Counted from the first letter of the stretch, positions 9,915 to 19,865 are shown. The stretch is DNA of 62,384 nucleotides from Chrysophaeum taylorii (GCA_029834535.1 JAQMWT010000615.1:1-62384), one strand, 5' to 3'. Notes: generated by a model from the sequence alone, not told the origin. Numbers and translations: made by a program.

Positions 9915-11294
9915 TCAGAGCCACTTGCGGCCAGTGGTGTGCGTGTCCCAGAGCAGAGCGAGCGATGGCGATTTCGCCATCAGCGACGAAGGCTGCTGTC
10001 CAGACGACGTTGACGCCGACGGTAGTGAGGCGACGCGGGTTGGGATGGAAGCGGTGGGGTCCGAGGTAGCGAACCAATCGCTGTTGGGTCCTGAGCCGAA
10101 ACAAGAAGAAGAAGAAGAAATACTCGAATGCGGGCGGCGCCTGCGGTGATGGCGGTTGTGGTCGTTGCCTCGCCTTCGGGGGCGCCAACGCTGTACCGCC
10201 GTTTGGTTTGACCTCGCGCAGGTCGAAAAAAGCGAGAAGGAGGTGAAGAAGCCCGAGGATTGTGTCCTGCACGAGGAGACGGGCGAGAGGTCGTCGTCGG
10301 GGGGCGGGGGGTGGAAGAGCGTGGCGCGGGGATCCTCGTCGGGCGGCGGGGGGGTAAAGAGCGAGACCCGCTCATCCTCGAGCATTTCCGAAAAGGAGCC
10401 GCCGCGCGGCGGATTGTTTTTGGGCGTCAAGACGAGGTCCAGCACCTCGCGGCCGGGGTGCTGCCCTCCGACGAGCTCGGGAACTGATTCCGTCGGTATG
10501 CCGCTCGCGCGCATGACGTCGAGGAAGTTAGGTCCCAGAATCCGAATTTTCTCTCTCGTCGTGGGGTTGATGAGGGGGGAAAGAATGGCGTAGGCCGATC
10601 GGAACACGAGGGGGGCGTTGACGATAAATATGCGGAAGGTGCCCTCGGGATAGTACTTGGAGCCAAAACTTATGAGATCCTCGACGGCCGCGCGGACGTC
10701 GCTGCTCCCCAACAACGGGCCGACGCTGAGGGGGGCGAGGTCCAACACATAGATCTGCTTGTAGCGCATCACCCCGAGCCTCGAGGCGACGGCGCGCTTG
10801 AAGCGCTCGATGCCCTCGGTCAGCCGCCCGCGCGCCAGAAGCATCTCGCCGCGAGGACCCTCCGTCATCATTTGCACGTCCAAGAGCTGCTCGACCCACA
10901 CGACGTGACCGTACAAGTCCTCGCCGCCCACCACGCTTCGCACGCAGCGCGTCGCAAACTCGCGCATCCGAGCCTCGAACTCGTCGTCGAGTCTATGCTT
11001 CGACAGCTCGCGACGCCACCGGGCGACGCGCCCAAACGTTGCGACTGCCTCCTCGAACCGCTGGGGCGTCGTCTGACCGCCACGCACGAGCCGTAGCACC
11101 CAATACTCGTCCAGCTCGGCCATGTCGGTCGGCGGCACCTTGCTGCGAACGTACTCCAAGATCTCCGCCTCGCCAGAGCTCAACGGCGCGCCCTCGACGA
11201 GCTCTTCGTTCGAACACAACCCCAAAGCCTCGAGGGCCGCATCGCGCCGACTCAGCTCGTCCTCCTTCGCGTCCTCCGCCAACAACGCCCTCAT
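9915..11294 (-). CDS. CRAL-TRIO (Sec14-like) protein, paralogue of the gene at 4483
   Basis: An ORF of 459 aa from the ATG at 11292-11294. A slightly longer frame opens with GTG. Blocks shared with the first paralogue include Asp-Leu-Tyr-Gly-His-x-x-Trp-Val-Glu-Gln-Leu, Arg-Tyr-Lys-Gln-x-Tyr-Val-Leu-Asp-Leu-Ala-Pro-Leu, Tyr-Tyr-Pro-Glu-Gly and Gly-Gly-x-His-Pro-Gly-Arg. The first paralogue's intron is absent at the matching site (Ile-Asn-Pro-Thr-Thr-Arg-Glu-Lys). The N-terminal ~330 residues are secure. The last ~100 residues are Ser/Arg/Pro-rich and unlike the paralogue's membrane anchor, so a missed 3' intron (for example ending near 10265, where a CAG precedes a hydrophobic frame) is possible. 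The probable role is lipid binding or transfer; the ligand is unknown. Confidence 0.75.
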   Translation of the reverse strand: MRALLAEDAKEDELSRRDAALEALGLCSNEELVEGAPLSSGEAEILEYVRSKVPPTDMAELDEYWVLRLVRGGQTTPQRFEEAVATFGRVARWRRELSKHRLDDEFEARMREFATRCVRSVVGGEDLYGHVVWVEQLLDVQMMTEGPRGEMLLARGRLTEGIERFKRAVASRLGVMRYKQIYVLDLAPLSVGPLLGSSDVRAAVEDLISFGSKYYPEGTFRIFIVNAPLVFRSAYAILSPLINPTTREKIRILGPNFLDVMRASGIPTESVPELVGGQHPGREVLDLVLTPKNNPPRGGSFSEMLEDERVSLFTPPPPDEDPRATLFHPPPPDDDLSPVSSCRTQSSGFFTSFSLFSTCARSNQTAVQRWRPRRRGNDHNRHHRRRRPHSSISSSSSCFGSGPNSDWFATSDPTASIPTRVASLPSASTSSGQQPSSLMAKSPSLALLWDTHTTGRKWL

Positions 11295-11656
11295 CGCGAG
11301 TCGCAAACCCGGACCGAGGAAATCAAACACCTCATTTGCTGATACTACGACTCAAGGGTTTTGCCGTTAAAAGCAGCATCAACAAAAGCATAGTTACTTC
11401 GAAAACACGAGTGGCTTCTTTTTTCTTTCCGTCTTTAGGTTTTCTTCTTCTACGTTTCTACGTGCATTTTTTTAATTTTAATTTTTACGCCTACCGTACT
11501 ACATCTGGCGCTGTGTGGTGACGTGGTAATAGTGAGGGTAAGGCACAATAAACGTAAATATTTCCGATACGAAAAGTTTAGTATGTATGTGACGTGTTCG
11601 GGGTGGGGGTAAGGCTGTATAAACTTGCCCACCCCACCTCGCTTTTAGCAGTCCTT
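11295..11656. other. Intergenic, T-rich
   Basis: The promoter side of the second CRAL-TRIO gene. It is markedly more A+T-rich than the flanks, with TTTTTTAATTTTAATTTTTA near 11470-11490. No gene or RNA was seen. Confidence 0.5.
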
Positions 11657-11886
11657 GTCTTTAAATGTCGACTGCTAAGAGGGGGGTGTGTGTGGGGAGC
11701 ATGAAGGATGTGGGTGGGTTTGTGGGGTAGGAAGGATGTGCCTGACGGGCGGAGATAAGTACGCGGGACCTAGTCGGGGTCATCGCCGAGGCGTGGGGCA
11801 GGCGAAGAGAGGACGGGCCCCGCCCGTAGGTCGTACGCATGCTGCCGCCGGACGTATGTGCGACGAAGGTGACGTCCTGCTGGGAT
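11657..11886 (+). repeat. RepB, copy 2 (longest version)
   Basis: Runs from GTCTTTAAATGTCGACTGCT through CATGAAGGATGTGGGTGGGT and GGACCTAGTCGGGGTCATCG to GCGACGAAGGTGACGTCCTG. It matches 42271-42500 closely over its length. It sits about 115 bp upstream of a RepA copy in the same orientation, the same arrangement as at 42271/42546. Confidence 0.88.
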
Positions 11887-12000
11887 CGGGCGGCCTGGGT
11901 GGGGTTCCCCGAGGCGGCGACATGGGTGAGGGCGGTGAGGGCGAAGCGAGCCCGGCCTAATGCGTTGGCGATCCCCCACTCACGGTAGATGCGCGGGTTT

Positions 12001-13005
12001 TTGTCCCTCGATTCAGGGTAAGGATCAGGTAGGCTCTCGAGCCAGACAGTGATCCTCCAAGCCGTCTACGGCGACCTCGCAGACTGTTTCCACGACCCGC
12101 GGCGGCTCTTTCAGCGCGCCATTCTCCCGCCCCGTCGAAACGATGTTGTCGATGCTGACAACGCGCGCATGACCGCGGCCTTTTTTTCCCGGAGACGAGG
12201 CGTCGGATTTCTTTTCGGCCGACTAGGTTGGGTCGGAAGACGACGCCTCGCTCTCAAGAGTCGAATTTTGAACTCCCTGACAACCAACGGCATGCTGACT
12301 TTGATCTCGAGCTTAAAGTCTTCGCAACCTCGACCCGTCGTACGGCCACTGCAACGGCACCCGATACATCATCGATAGTGTCGTGTCACCGAGGCTCCTC
12401 CAACCTGTATCCCTCAAGCCCCACCGACGCCAAACGATCAGCAAGAGCCAGAGACAGACGCCCCGCAAGGTCGGCGTCCTCCTGCCCAAGCCCGTCTTCT
12501 GCCACGTCCAGCTCTACTGGCTCTCTGTCGATCGGCAACCCCGAGGATATGCTCTTCTGAGTCGACGACTCCACCCTACCCCACACGTGCTGCGCAATAC
12601 CGATAAGCCCCCTCCCGGCGTCTACACGCGCACTGTAGGTGAGCTTACTGGGCCAGGTGAACTTACTGGGGTTTGAGATTGGGACTAGATGAACTGAGTG
12701 ACCAGGTGAATTTACTGAGACCAGGTGAATCTACTGAGGGTTTTAGAGTAATCTCAAAGGTTAGCGGCGTGTGCGGATCAAAGCACCTTGGATTGGCGGA
12801 GGCGAGAGCGACGAGCTCGAAGGAGTGGGTGCGAGCTAGGTGAACTTACTGACCAGGTGAACTTATATGAAACTTACTCGGACCAGGTCCGCTTACTGGG
12901 GTTAGAGATTTGGACTAGGTGAACCTACTGACCAGGTGAACTTATATGAAACTTACTGGGATTAGGTGAACTTACTGGGGTTAGAGATTGGGACTAGGGA
13001 ACTAT
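12001..13005 (+). repeat. RepA ~1-kb dispersed element, isolated copy
   Basis: Begins with TTTGTCCCTCGATTCAGGGT. It continues through a ~600-bp core (GATCCTCCAAGCCGTCTACG ... CCCTCCCGGCGTCTACACGC) and ends in a minisatellite of AGGTGAACTTACTGGG-like units (about 12635-13005). Copies of the same core occur at 39168-43190 and, inverted, at 61720-62330. The core is open in several frames on both strands. I recognise no protein family, LTR or terminal inverted repeat. Confidence 0.88.
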
Positions 13006-13011
13006 GTGGCT

Positions 13012-13155
13012 CGGCGATGACCCCGACTAGACCCCGCCTCCCACGTCTTTACCCGCAACACCTGAACGGTAGACCCATTTCCGCCTTCCAGGCACAACCC
13101 TCACGTCCCCACACAACGCACCAGCCCTTACTTAGCAGTCGACCTTCAAAAGCCC
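13012..13155 (-). repeat. RepB, degenerate copy
   Basis: GGCGATGACCCCGACTAG at the left and TTAGCAGTCGACCTTCAAA at the right match RepB, in inverse orientation to the copy at 11657. The middle has diverged. With 11657-11886 it flanks a RepA copy on both sides. Confidence 0.6.
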
Positions 13156-13242
13156 TACAATTGAGGAGAGAAAAATAGGAGAGAAAAATAGTATCCGTGC
13201 TTGCTTCCTTCGGGGTCACGGCACCCGATCTCTCACTGGACG

Positions 13243-14072
13243 ATGGCGACCCAGCCAGACCCCGACCTTAGCAACATGACAATCTGCTCAGCGTGCTTCT
13301 GTCAAATCTCGTCCTGCTACCTCAAGATCCCCGATTGCATTGGCATTCTCACCAAGTGTAACTGCTTGTGTTGCGAATGCTTCGACAGTTGCGGCTTGGT
13401 CGCGCCGCAGGCCTGCTGCTCGACGCAACAGCAGTGCTTCTGCGTGGACCATCGGTGCGCATTTCCGTGCACCAACGCTGTGCCCTACGCCTGCTCGATT
13501 TTGCCTTTCTGTCTCTGCTTCCCGTACATTACATGCTGCCCAACGCTCGCCGAGATTCTCCCCGGCGACGCCGAGCCATCCAAGCTCAACGTCGATCCCT
13601 CGCACCTCTTCGTGCTTTTGGCGTGTCTGTGCGCCGTCCATAGCCTCTACTTCAAGATCCCAGACTGCGTCGGCTGCGCCGGTTTTAACACCTTCCTCTG
13701 TCTCCACTGCGAGTTCTATCAAAAAATCACGTGGGAATTCATCACGTGCTACAAGTCCGTTGGGCACTGCTGCTGTCTGGACTCGCGCCTTGCAATCCCC
13801 TGCGACGAGGACGTCCCGTTCGCCTGCACGGTGTGCCCTTTCTTCCTCGTTCTCCCCACGGAAAATGTCGGGTGCTGCGTCAAGATCTCAGAGTGCGTCT
13901 CCTCCCACTTGTAATATCGTCCTCATATGTGCCGCGCAGCCTTGGCTACCACCCACCGCCGTACCCGACCATGGTTGTGGCGGTTCCCATCTACGAAGGC
14001 CATCACGTAGAAGACCCTACGCAAAACCTCGTCACAACTCAGCCCATGACAAAGCCTGTCACGGAGGCGTGA
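13243..14072 (+). CDS. Cysteine-rich protein A of a tandem pair (unrecognised family)
   Basis: Two exons, 13243-13892 and 13940-14072, with a 47-nt intron (GTGCGT...GCAG), give 260 aa. The ATG at 13243 (Met-Ala-Thr-Gln) was preferred over an in-frame upstream TTG. The protein is extremely Cys-rich and internally duplicated. Two halves (about residues 14-115 and 130-220) each carry Lys-Ile-Pro-Asp-Cys-x-Gly, paired Cys motifs, a Cys/Leu-Asp-x-Arg/His-x-Ala-x-Pro-Cys block and a final Cys-Pro or Cys-Cys group. Hydrophobic residues between the Cys suggest a membrane-associated or disulphide-rich structure, but no clear signal peptide is visible. The C-terminal tail is encoded by exon 2 (Gly-Tyr-His-Pro-Pro-Pro-Tyr-Pro). 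I do not recognise a named family. It is paralogous to the next gene. Confidence 0.75.
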
Positions 14073-14662
14073 ACCCTGCGATAGCAAGAGCCGCTCGCAC
14101 ATCGGGGGCGTGTGATGCCCCTCAGTTCTGGGAATTCCACGGCGTTGGCGTCGCCGTGCGACAACGTCGATGCGATGCGAACTGCTATGAACTTTTCGCA
14201 GACGTACGTATTCATTTTCGTGCTTGGTGTTACGTCGAAGAAGATGTAGGAGAAGGAGAAGTAGAAGGGGATTTACAAGTCTCGGTGCGGAAACCCCAAT
14301 GGGCCTTCTTCTATCAAATGCGTGCATTCGGACGCTGTGGCGCACCCTTTCGTCAAATCTTGATCAAAGCTCTGGCGCGACATTCTGCCGCTTCCCAGTG
14401 ACTGCGGTGAAATGGTTCACGTTCACTTATTGAAGTAAATTTCCAAACGCTGGTACGCAACGGCAAAAATCGTGAACAATACCATTTACCCCTCTGCACT
14501 GAGAGCAGTCCACCCCCCCCGAATACAACACGAAATTCCTGAATTACCCTTTTGAAAATGTGAACATTTCGCGAGTCTCGCGGTCTAGGGCTTCTCTAGC
14601 GTCGACGTGGTGGGAGGCAACTGCGCTAAGAGCCTCAGTTTGCCCCTGGGATAAGACTGTCG

Positions 14663-15615
14663 ATGGATTCGTCTGTGGACGACACGGATCTGAGCAGCTT
14701 GACAATATGCGGAGCGTGAGCGCTGCGCGTAGACCGATCCGACCGCTCGCGCAGGTACATTTGCTGCATTTCTAGCTGTAATTGCAATTTTCCTTCGTGC
14801 ATCGGCTGGCGGTGCAAGTGCAACTGCTTGTGCTTCGAGCTCTTCAGCCAGTGTGGATGCATCGCACCATATACGTGCTGCTCGAGGCAACGGCAGGTGT
14901 TTTGTGTCGACCAGCGGTGTGCCTTCCCCTGCACCGATGCTGTTCCCTACGCGTGCTCGTTTCTACCATTCTGTCTCTGTTTCCCTCGCTTCGCGTGCTG
15001 CCCGACGCTCGCCACTCTCATGCCCGAAGACGCCGAGCCCTCGAAGCTCAATGTTGATCCCGCACACCTCACCGTCTGCATCGCCCTTATGTGTATCGTG
15101 CAGAGTATCTACTGCAAAATCCCCGACTGCATCGGCTGCGCGGGCTTCGACACGTGCTGCTGCCTCCACGTCGAGTACTACCGAAAAGTGACGTGTGAGA
15201 CCATAGTCTGCATCAAGTCCCACGGACACTGCTTCTGCTGCGATTCGCGCTGCGCGATCCCCTGCGACGAAGACATCGCCCCAGTCGCCTGCACGCTGTG
15301 CCCATTTTGGCTCGTCTACCCCATGAGCAACGCCGGATGCTGCGTCAAGTTCTCGGGGTGCGCCCATCCACCCCCCAATGTTGATCGCATGCCACGCGCA
15401 GACTTGGCCACCGCCCAATGCCGTACCCGACCATGGCCGTGGCCGTCGTTCTCGAAGAGGGACACGTGGCTATTCCCGTGGGCGAAGATCACGGCAGAGG
15501 CCACTCTGAAAAAGCGCCCGTGGCGGATCATGCTCAAGAGCTCATCAGCGCGCAGCCCGTGGCGGCCAAGCCCCCGTCGGCCCCGCCGATGGAGCTCATG
15601 GAGACGAAGGTATAA
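14663..15615 (+). CDS. Cysteine-rich protein B of a tandem pair (unrecognised family)
   Basis: Three exons, 14663-14715, 14755-15357 and 15402-15615, with introns of 39 and 44 nt, give 289 aa. Exon 1 starts Met-Asp-Ser-Ser-Val-Asp-Asp, and splicing restores Thr-Ile-Cys-Gly-Ala-Tyr-Ile-Cys-Cys-Ile-Ser-Ser-Cys, parallel to protein A. The duplicated Cys architecture is the same: Pro-Asp-Cys-Ile-Gly-Cys-Ala-Gly-Phe-Asp, and Asp-Ser-Arg-Cys-Ala-Ile-Pro-Cys-Asp-Glu-Asp. The second intron matches A's only intron; the first is unique to B. The exon 3 tail is longer than in A and ends Met-Glu-Thr-Lys-Val. Function is unknown. Confidence 0.75.
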
Positions 15616-15870
15616 TGAGTTTGTCTTGTTCGTCCTACATCGAAACGACCACCGTGGACGCGGCGGCCGTTCTCGTTATCAGCGGCCCCGTCGAGTGGCT
15701 CACCATGTTAACTGCCCCATGGGATATTTGCCTATTCCGACAGAGTGCCCTGCCTCCAAGAAGACTTTACGGATTTGGAATTTTCTTGGGCATCATGTGC
15801 GCTCTATCGTGCGACATCGTCCAGCATGCGAAGAGACGTTCGCATTTATTAGTTTAGTCCGCCTTTACTA

Positions 15871-16377
15871 TTAATTTTCGATGGCGGCGAGCGCGGCCTC
15901 TTTTTGATCGGGTGTTAGTGAGTCACCACAGCGTTCGAGAAAGCGGCGAGTAGCGTCCTTGCGGTTGGTGGTCATCGACCCACCATGCCAGGCGACACGG
16001 CTCGTGGGAAGCGGCGGCGGAGGCCGGGCAGCCTCGGCGGCGAACTTTGCCGCGCGCGCTTCCCTTCGCGTGGCTTCGTCGTCGTCGACAACGGCGCGCT
16101 GAATCTTGCCGTGTTGCCGTCGCTTGGTAGGATACGCCTGGACGTCCGAGGTGATGTCGAAGTCGGCGCACAGTGATGCTTTCGGCTTGGCTTCTTTGGC
16201 TGGCTCTTGAGCCGTTGCTTCGGTTTGACAATGATCAGCCTCTTGCTGCTCGATTTGACCGCGTGAAGCGTCCTTTCCTTGCCAGGACGTGAGGAGCACG
16301 CCCACGAATCGTTTGCACGACGCGAAGAGGCGCCGCGCCGCCACCCGGAGGCGTTTGCGTTTATACAACACTCCCAT
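15871..16377 (-). CDS. Hypothetical basic small protein
   Basis: A 168-aa ORF from the ATG at 16375-16377. A basic N-terminus (Tyr-Lys-Arg-Lys-Arg-Leu-Arg-Val-Ala-Ala-Arg-Arg) is followed by a Glu/Ala/Gln-rich stretch, then a Pro-rich hinge. The C-terminus (Glu-Arg-Cys-Gly-Asp-Ser-Leu-Thr-Pro-Asp-Gln-Lys) looks like a short helical unit. No family was recognised. It lies tail-to-tail with the Cys-rich gene and on the same strand as PHAX, 52 bp beyond that gene's stop. It could be a spurious ORF, but the amphipathic composition favours coding. Confidence 0.45.
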   Translation of the reverse strand: MGVLYKRKRLRVAARRLFASCKRFVGVLLTSWQGKDASRGQIEQQEADHCQTEATAQEPAKEAKPKASLCADFDITSDVQAYPTKRRQHGKIQRAVVDDDEATRREARAAKFAAEAARPPPPLPTSRVAWHGGSMTTNRKDATRRFLERCGDSLTPDQKEAALAAIEN

Positions 16378-16429
16378 AATAACTCTTGCTGCCAAAACCC
16401 TAACGGACGTAAAACAGGTTAAAGTGTCG

Positions 16430-17167
16430 TCAACGCGCGGCCTTGAGGCTGCCCGCCGTCAGCGCGTTGGGCCGCCGGAGCATCATGGCGAAAGTGAGGG
16501 GAGCGTCGGGCTGCTTCTGCGTTGGGCGCTTGCCACATGGTGCCGGGCTGGCGTCGCGACGGCGCTTCTTGTTGTAGGTTCCTGGGGGCAAGCGTGTGGC
16601 GCACCGCAAGAGGGAGGAGTCCTAATTACTCACCGTTCTGCTTTTTGCGCCGGCGCGAATCGTCGTTCATGAGCTTGCGGTAGGCGGCGGGCTCCATCTC
16701 GTCTCGGAGGAGGTAGAAGAAGACGCCACCGGCCGTGCGGTTGCGCGAGCCGTCGGCGGTCTTCATACCGCCGCTTCGTTGGACCTTGAGCGTCCGCTCG
16801 AGGAGCCGCTTCGCTTTGTTGGCCCCAATCGCCAGCACCTGCGGACGGGTTGTCATCACCACGCGAGCGACAGGCATGGCTGGCTTACCGCCTGGCGAAT
16901 GAGATGGGTGTTCCGCTCGTGCAGGCGGCGTGCCGTGCGATTCGCGGCGGAGCTCTCCGCATCTGCTCCACGCGGCGCGCTGAGAGGTCGCTCGAGCGCG
17001 CAGGGACCACCACGCTTCGTGCGCTGGACTGAGGCAATCTCCTCCACCTCGGCGGCATCACCAACGCCCATCTCGGTGTTGTCGTCATCTTCGCATACGA
17101 GTCGATTGAGCGCGTCGATGATCGCCTCGACATCCTCATCGCACGCGGCAACCTCAGCGCACGCCAT
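16430..17167 (-). CDS. PHAX: PHAX-domain RNA export adaptor
   Basis: Three exons, 16889-17167, 16634-16838 and 16430-16581, with introns of 50 and 52 nt, give 211 aa. PHAX binds capped U snRNA (and snoRNA) and couples it to CRM1 export. The RNA-binding domain is unmistakable after splicing: Leu-Ile-Arg-Gln-Ala-Val-Leu-Ala-Ile-Gly, then Ala-Lys-Arg-Leu-Leu-Glu-Arg-Thr, then Gly-Gly-Met-Lys-Thr-Ala-Asp-Gly-Ser-Arg-Asn-Arg-Thr-Ala-Gly-Gly-Val-Phe-Phe. The invariant Thr-Pro-Gly-Gly of the family reads Thr-Ala-Gly-Gly here. An acidic N-terminus precedes the domain, and a basic tail rich in Lys-Lys-Arg-Arg-Arg follows. It is shorter than animal PHAX (about 390 aa). It lies head-to-head with the MIS12-like gene, with start codons 137 bp apart. 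Confidence 0.78.
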
Positions 17168-17304
17168 CGACCTCTCCGAGTTTAAACAAGCAAACCCTCC
17201 CCGAGGATTCAAAAATCACCACCGTTGATTGTTGTTTTGAAACGCCGAAACCCTCGAGAAGATCCATCAAAACCCGGTGTCGTAATAAATTGTAAAGGCG
17301 CACG

Positions 17305-17925
17305 ATGGCCGAGGTGTCGGGGTTGTGCGAGTGGTTGTACTCGGGAACAGAGGCCGTGTTCGCGTCGTGCGCGTCGCGGGCGCGCGATACAATGGAGGGT
17401 GGGCTCGCGACGGGAAAGAAGCGGCGACGAACCCCAGACGAAACGGAGGCTATGGTGCGGATCGGGTGCCAACGCCTCGTCTCCTCGCTCCAGTTCATGT
17501 TCGACAATGAGTTCGACAAGGTGGAGTTGTACGTGATGCGGAATATCCTGCAATTTCCCGACGGCGTCTCGGACGAGTTCAAGCGCATCGTCGAGGATCC
17601 TCCGCTCGAGCGCTCGACGCTCGACGTCAACGAGGCGCTCCTCGACGCCGAGCTCGACGGGCTCGTCGACGACCTGCGTCGCGCCATCGACGACAACGAA
17701 GCTCTCCGATTCCGCCATCGCGTCGCAACGGCCCACGCCGACGGTCTCGCCGACCTCCTCGCCGACCAACCGGACCTCGTCGCCAAAGCGCAAGCGGCCG
17801 CGCGCAACTTCCCCGACTGGCGACGAGACCTCGACGATCTCCAACGCCGCGCGCGACAACTCGCTGCGCGATGTACGGCGGAGGCCCCTGACGACCCCCC
17901 CGCGGCCGGCACCACCGAAGACTGA
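17305..17925 (+). CDS. MIS12: MIS12-like kinetochore protein
   Basis: A 206-aa, all-helical ORF. The N-terminal segment (Cys-Glu-Trp-Leu-Tyr-Ser-Gly-Thr-Glu-Ala-Val-Phe) leads to Phe-Met-Phe-Asp-Asn-Glu-Phe-Asp-Lys-Val-Glu-Leu-Tyr-Val-Met-Arg-Asn-Ile-Leu-x-x-Pro, which corresponds to the conserved helix of MIS12 (Phe-Asp-x-x-Phe-x-Lys-x-Glu ... Ile-Leu-x-x-Pro). It is followed by a coiled-coil C-terminus. Length matches human MIS12 (about 205 aa). Family role: MIS12/MIND complex, linking the inner kinetochore to NDC80. Assignment rests on short motifs and size, so another coiled-coil protein is possible. The ATG at 17305 is well placed, 137 bp from the divergent PHAX start. Confidence 0.6.
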   Translation: MAEVSGLCEWLYSGTEAVFASCASRARDTMEGGLATGKKRRRTPDETEAMVRIGCQRLVSSLQFMFDNEFDKVELYVMRNILQFPDGVSDEFKRIVEDPPLERSTLDVNEALLDAELDGLVDDLRRAIDDNEALRFRHRVATAHADGLADLLADQPDLVAKAQAAARNFPDWRRDLDDLQRRARQLAARCTAEAPDDPPAAGTTED

Positions 17926-18024
17926 CTGACTGACTGAACCCCTAAAACCGTTATGAACTCTAAACCCCTTCTCTTGGGTTCAAACAGAGGCGTTGGCTGT
18001 TGTGTTCTCCCCGCGCTTCCAGAG

Positions 18025-19081
18025 ATGGCTGCCTTTAAGATCGTGGAGATGATCGACGAGGAAGTGGTGAAGACGCACGATGAGTTTAGCTCGATGATGG
18101 ATGCCCGCAAAGCGTTCGGGGCGCTGCGCCATGGCGAGTTCGGGCAGAAGCTCCAGCCGGGTCGCGTGCTGCGGCTCGTCGACGAGAACAGCCGAGTCAA
18201 GCTCGAGCATCCCGAGGTGCGTTTCGTGCCTAAAAGACACGTGTAATCCATCCATCCATCCATCCATCCATCCATCTATCCGCAGGAGAAGAAGGAGAAG
18301 AAGAAGCGCGGCGCCGGCCCGGGCGGGAAGAGTAAGAAGGCGAAAAAGAACGACGACGGCGACGACGACGACGGCGACGACGGTGACGCCCCCAGGCCGA
18401 AGAAGGCGAAGAAGGAAGAGGCAGCCAAAGGCCCCAAGAAACTCTCCGGGTACATGTACTATCAGAAGGAACACCGCGTTAAGGTCAAGGCCGAGCTCGA
18501 GGCCGAGGGCCTCAGCGGGAAGGAGCTCAATACGACGATCGTGTCACGTATCGCCGCCAACTGGAAGGCGAGTCCTTTTTTGATTGTTGGTTTTGAATCG
18601 CATGCAGGCGCTCTCGGACGACGACAAGCAGAAATGGAAAGACACGGCGCCCGAGATCGAGCCCAAGGAGAAGGAGAAGCCGAAGAAACGCGCTCCCAAA
18701 AAGCCCGCAAAGAAGAAGGCTAAGAAGGACACCGTCAAGGATCAGGACGAGCTCCTCGAGACGATGGAGAAGGACGGCTGGGAAAAGAAAGAGCACACGC
18801 GCCCGAACACCGGCGCGGTCTACCATACCTACACGCTCGACGGCAAGACCTACAGGTCGCTGCTGGACCTCGCGCGAAACGTTTACCCAGACCACGTCAA
18901 CTTCGCCGCCAAGGATGACGACGACGAAGAGATGGAGATCGACGACGACAAGGAGGAAGAGGAGGAGAATGAGGAAGAGAAGGACGTCACCGACGACGAG
19001 GACGACCCCCGCGCCAAGAAAATGGCTGCGGATGACGGCGTGGACGATGACGCGGACCAAGCCGACGACGAGGACGAGTAA
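18025..19081 (+). CDS. HMG-box chromatin protein with acidic tail
   Basis: Three exons, 18025-18216, 18286-18567 and 18608-19081, give 315 aa. Intron 1 (69 nt) contains a (CATC)n tract; intron 2 (40 nt) is GC-AG. Splicing across intron 2 produces the HMG-box core Ile-Ala-Ala-Asn-Trp-Lys-Ala-Leu-Ser-Asp-Asp-Asp-Lys. Order: N-terminal domain (about 1-64), Lys/Asp-rich linker, HMG box about residues 108-190 (Leu-Ser-Gly-Tyr-Met-Tyr-Tyr ... Trp-Lys-Asp-Thr-Ala), basic Lys/Pro segment, a compact region with Tyr-His-Thr-Tyr-Thr-Leu-Asp-Gly-Lys, and a very acidic Asp/Glu tail. The acidic tail suggests an HMGB- or FACT-type DNA-bending or chaperone role. An upstream in-frame ATG at 17953 is less likely. 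Confidence 0.8.
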
Positions 19082-19686
19082 GGAGGACGTCTTTTTACCC
19101 AAGCACAACAGACTAACCAAATTTCAAGACCCCCCCCGATAGAGCGCACCTCCCTACTATTTTCTTTTTCTTTGTGAAAATCCCCCTTGATTCGTTTCGC
19201 GTATGGAGTCTTATTAACAAGTCGGAATACCCGCGCAACCACGACGCTACTTCGTCGACGGGACCACCATCCGATAGACGACAACAATACAGCCATTGGG
19301 TACGCCTCAACAAGCCCCAAAGGCTTCTGCTTAAATACACTCCCAAGTGGCCTCATGAGACAAAGGGGACCGAGGAGATTCGATAGATTCGATGGACGAA
19401 GACGCGCGAGAACTCGCGATAGACAGACGGGTTGGCCGGCGAGTGCCGAAATCGTGATGACGATGACGTTGGGGTGTGTGAGAGAAGGCACACGGAGCAA
19501 AAAGAGCCGCCGGCTCACTCTTAAAGGAGGCCGCGGGGGGTCGCTCCCACCTCGCGGGAAAAAACAATGAACACACATAGAGCCGGCGTCAAGCGTCATG
19601 CACACGAGGCGGGCGCGCGGCGTATGGCCGCTGGCAGCCCATTGTTAGCCACATCGAGGCGCGTGCAGGAAGGAGCCGGCTACCTT

Positions 19687-19688
<2 letters not shown>

Positions 19689-19719
<31 letters not shown>
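19689..19719 (+). repeat. (GA)n microsatellite
   Basis: About 15 uninterrupted GA units. Confidence 0.9.
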
Positions 19720-19722
<3 letters not shown>

Positions 19723-19811
19723 TCCGCGCGATGTCGCTTGAAAAGGCCTTCGTAAAAAGAGGAGGGATCTAAGGGAACGGCGATTGCGGCGAACTACCAA
19801 GGCCCCCGAGA

Positions 19812-19838
19812 TCGGTCGGTCGGTCGGTCGGTCGGTCG
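19812..19838 (+). repeat. (TCGG)n microsatellite
   Basis: Six to seven TCGG units. The reverse-complement motif occurs as (CCGA)n at about 51249-51280. Confidence 0.9.
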
Positions 19839-19865
19839 TTCAGTCGCGCGTCGGGTGGTCACATC

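Larger units (their letters stand above)
19082..19865. other. Intergenic between convergent genes, with microsatellites
   Basis: (GA)n at about 19689-19719 and (GGTC)n at about 19812-19838 are clear. ORFs here overlap on both strands without recognisable domains. Confidence 0.55.
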
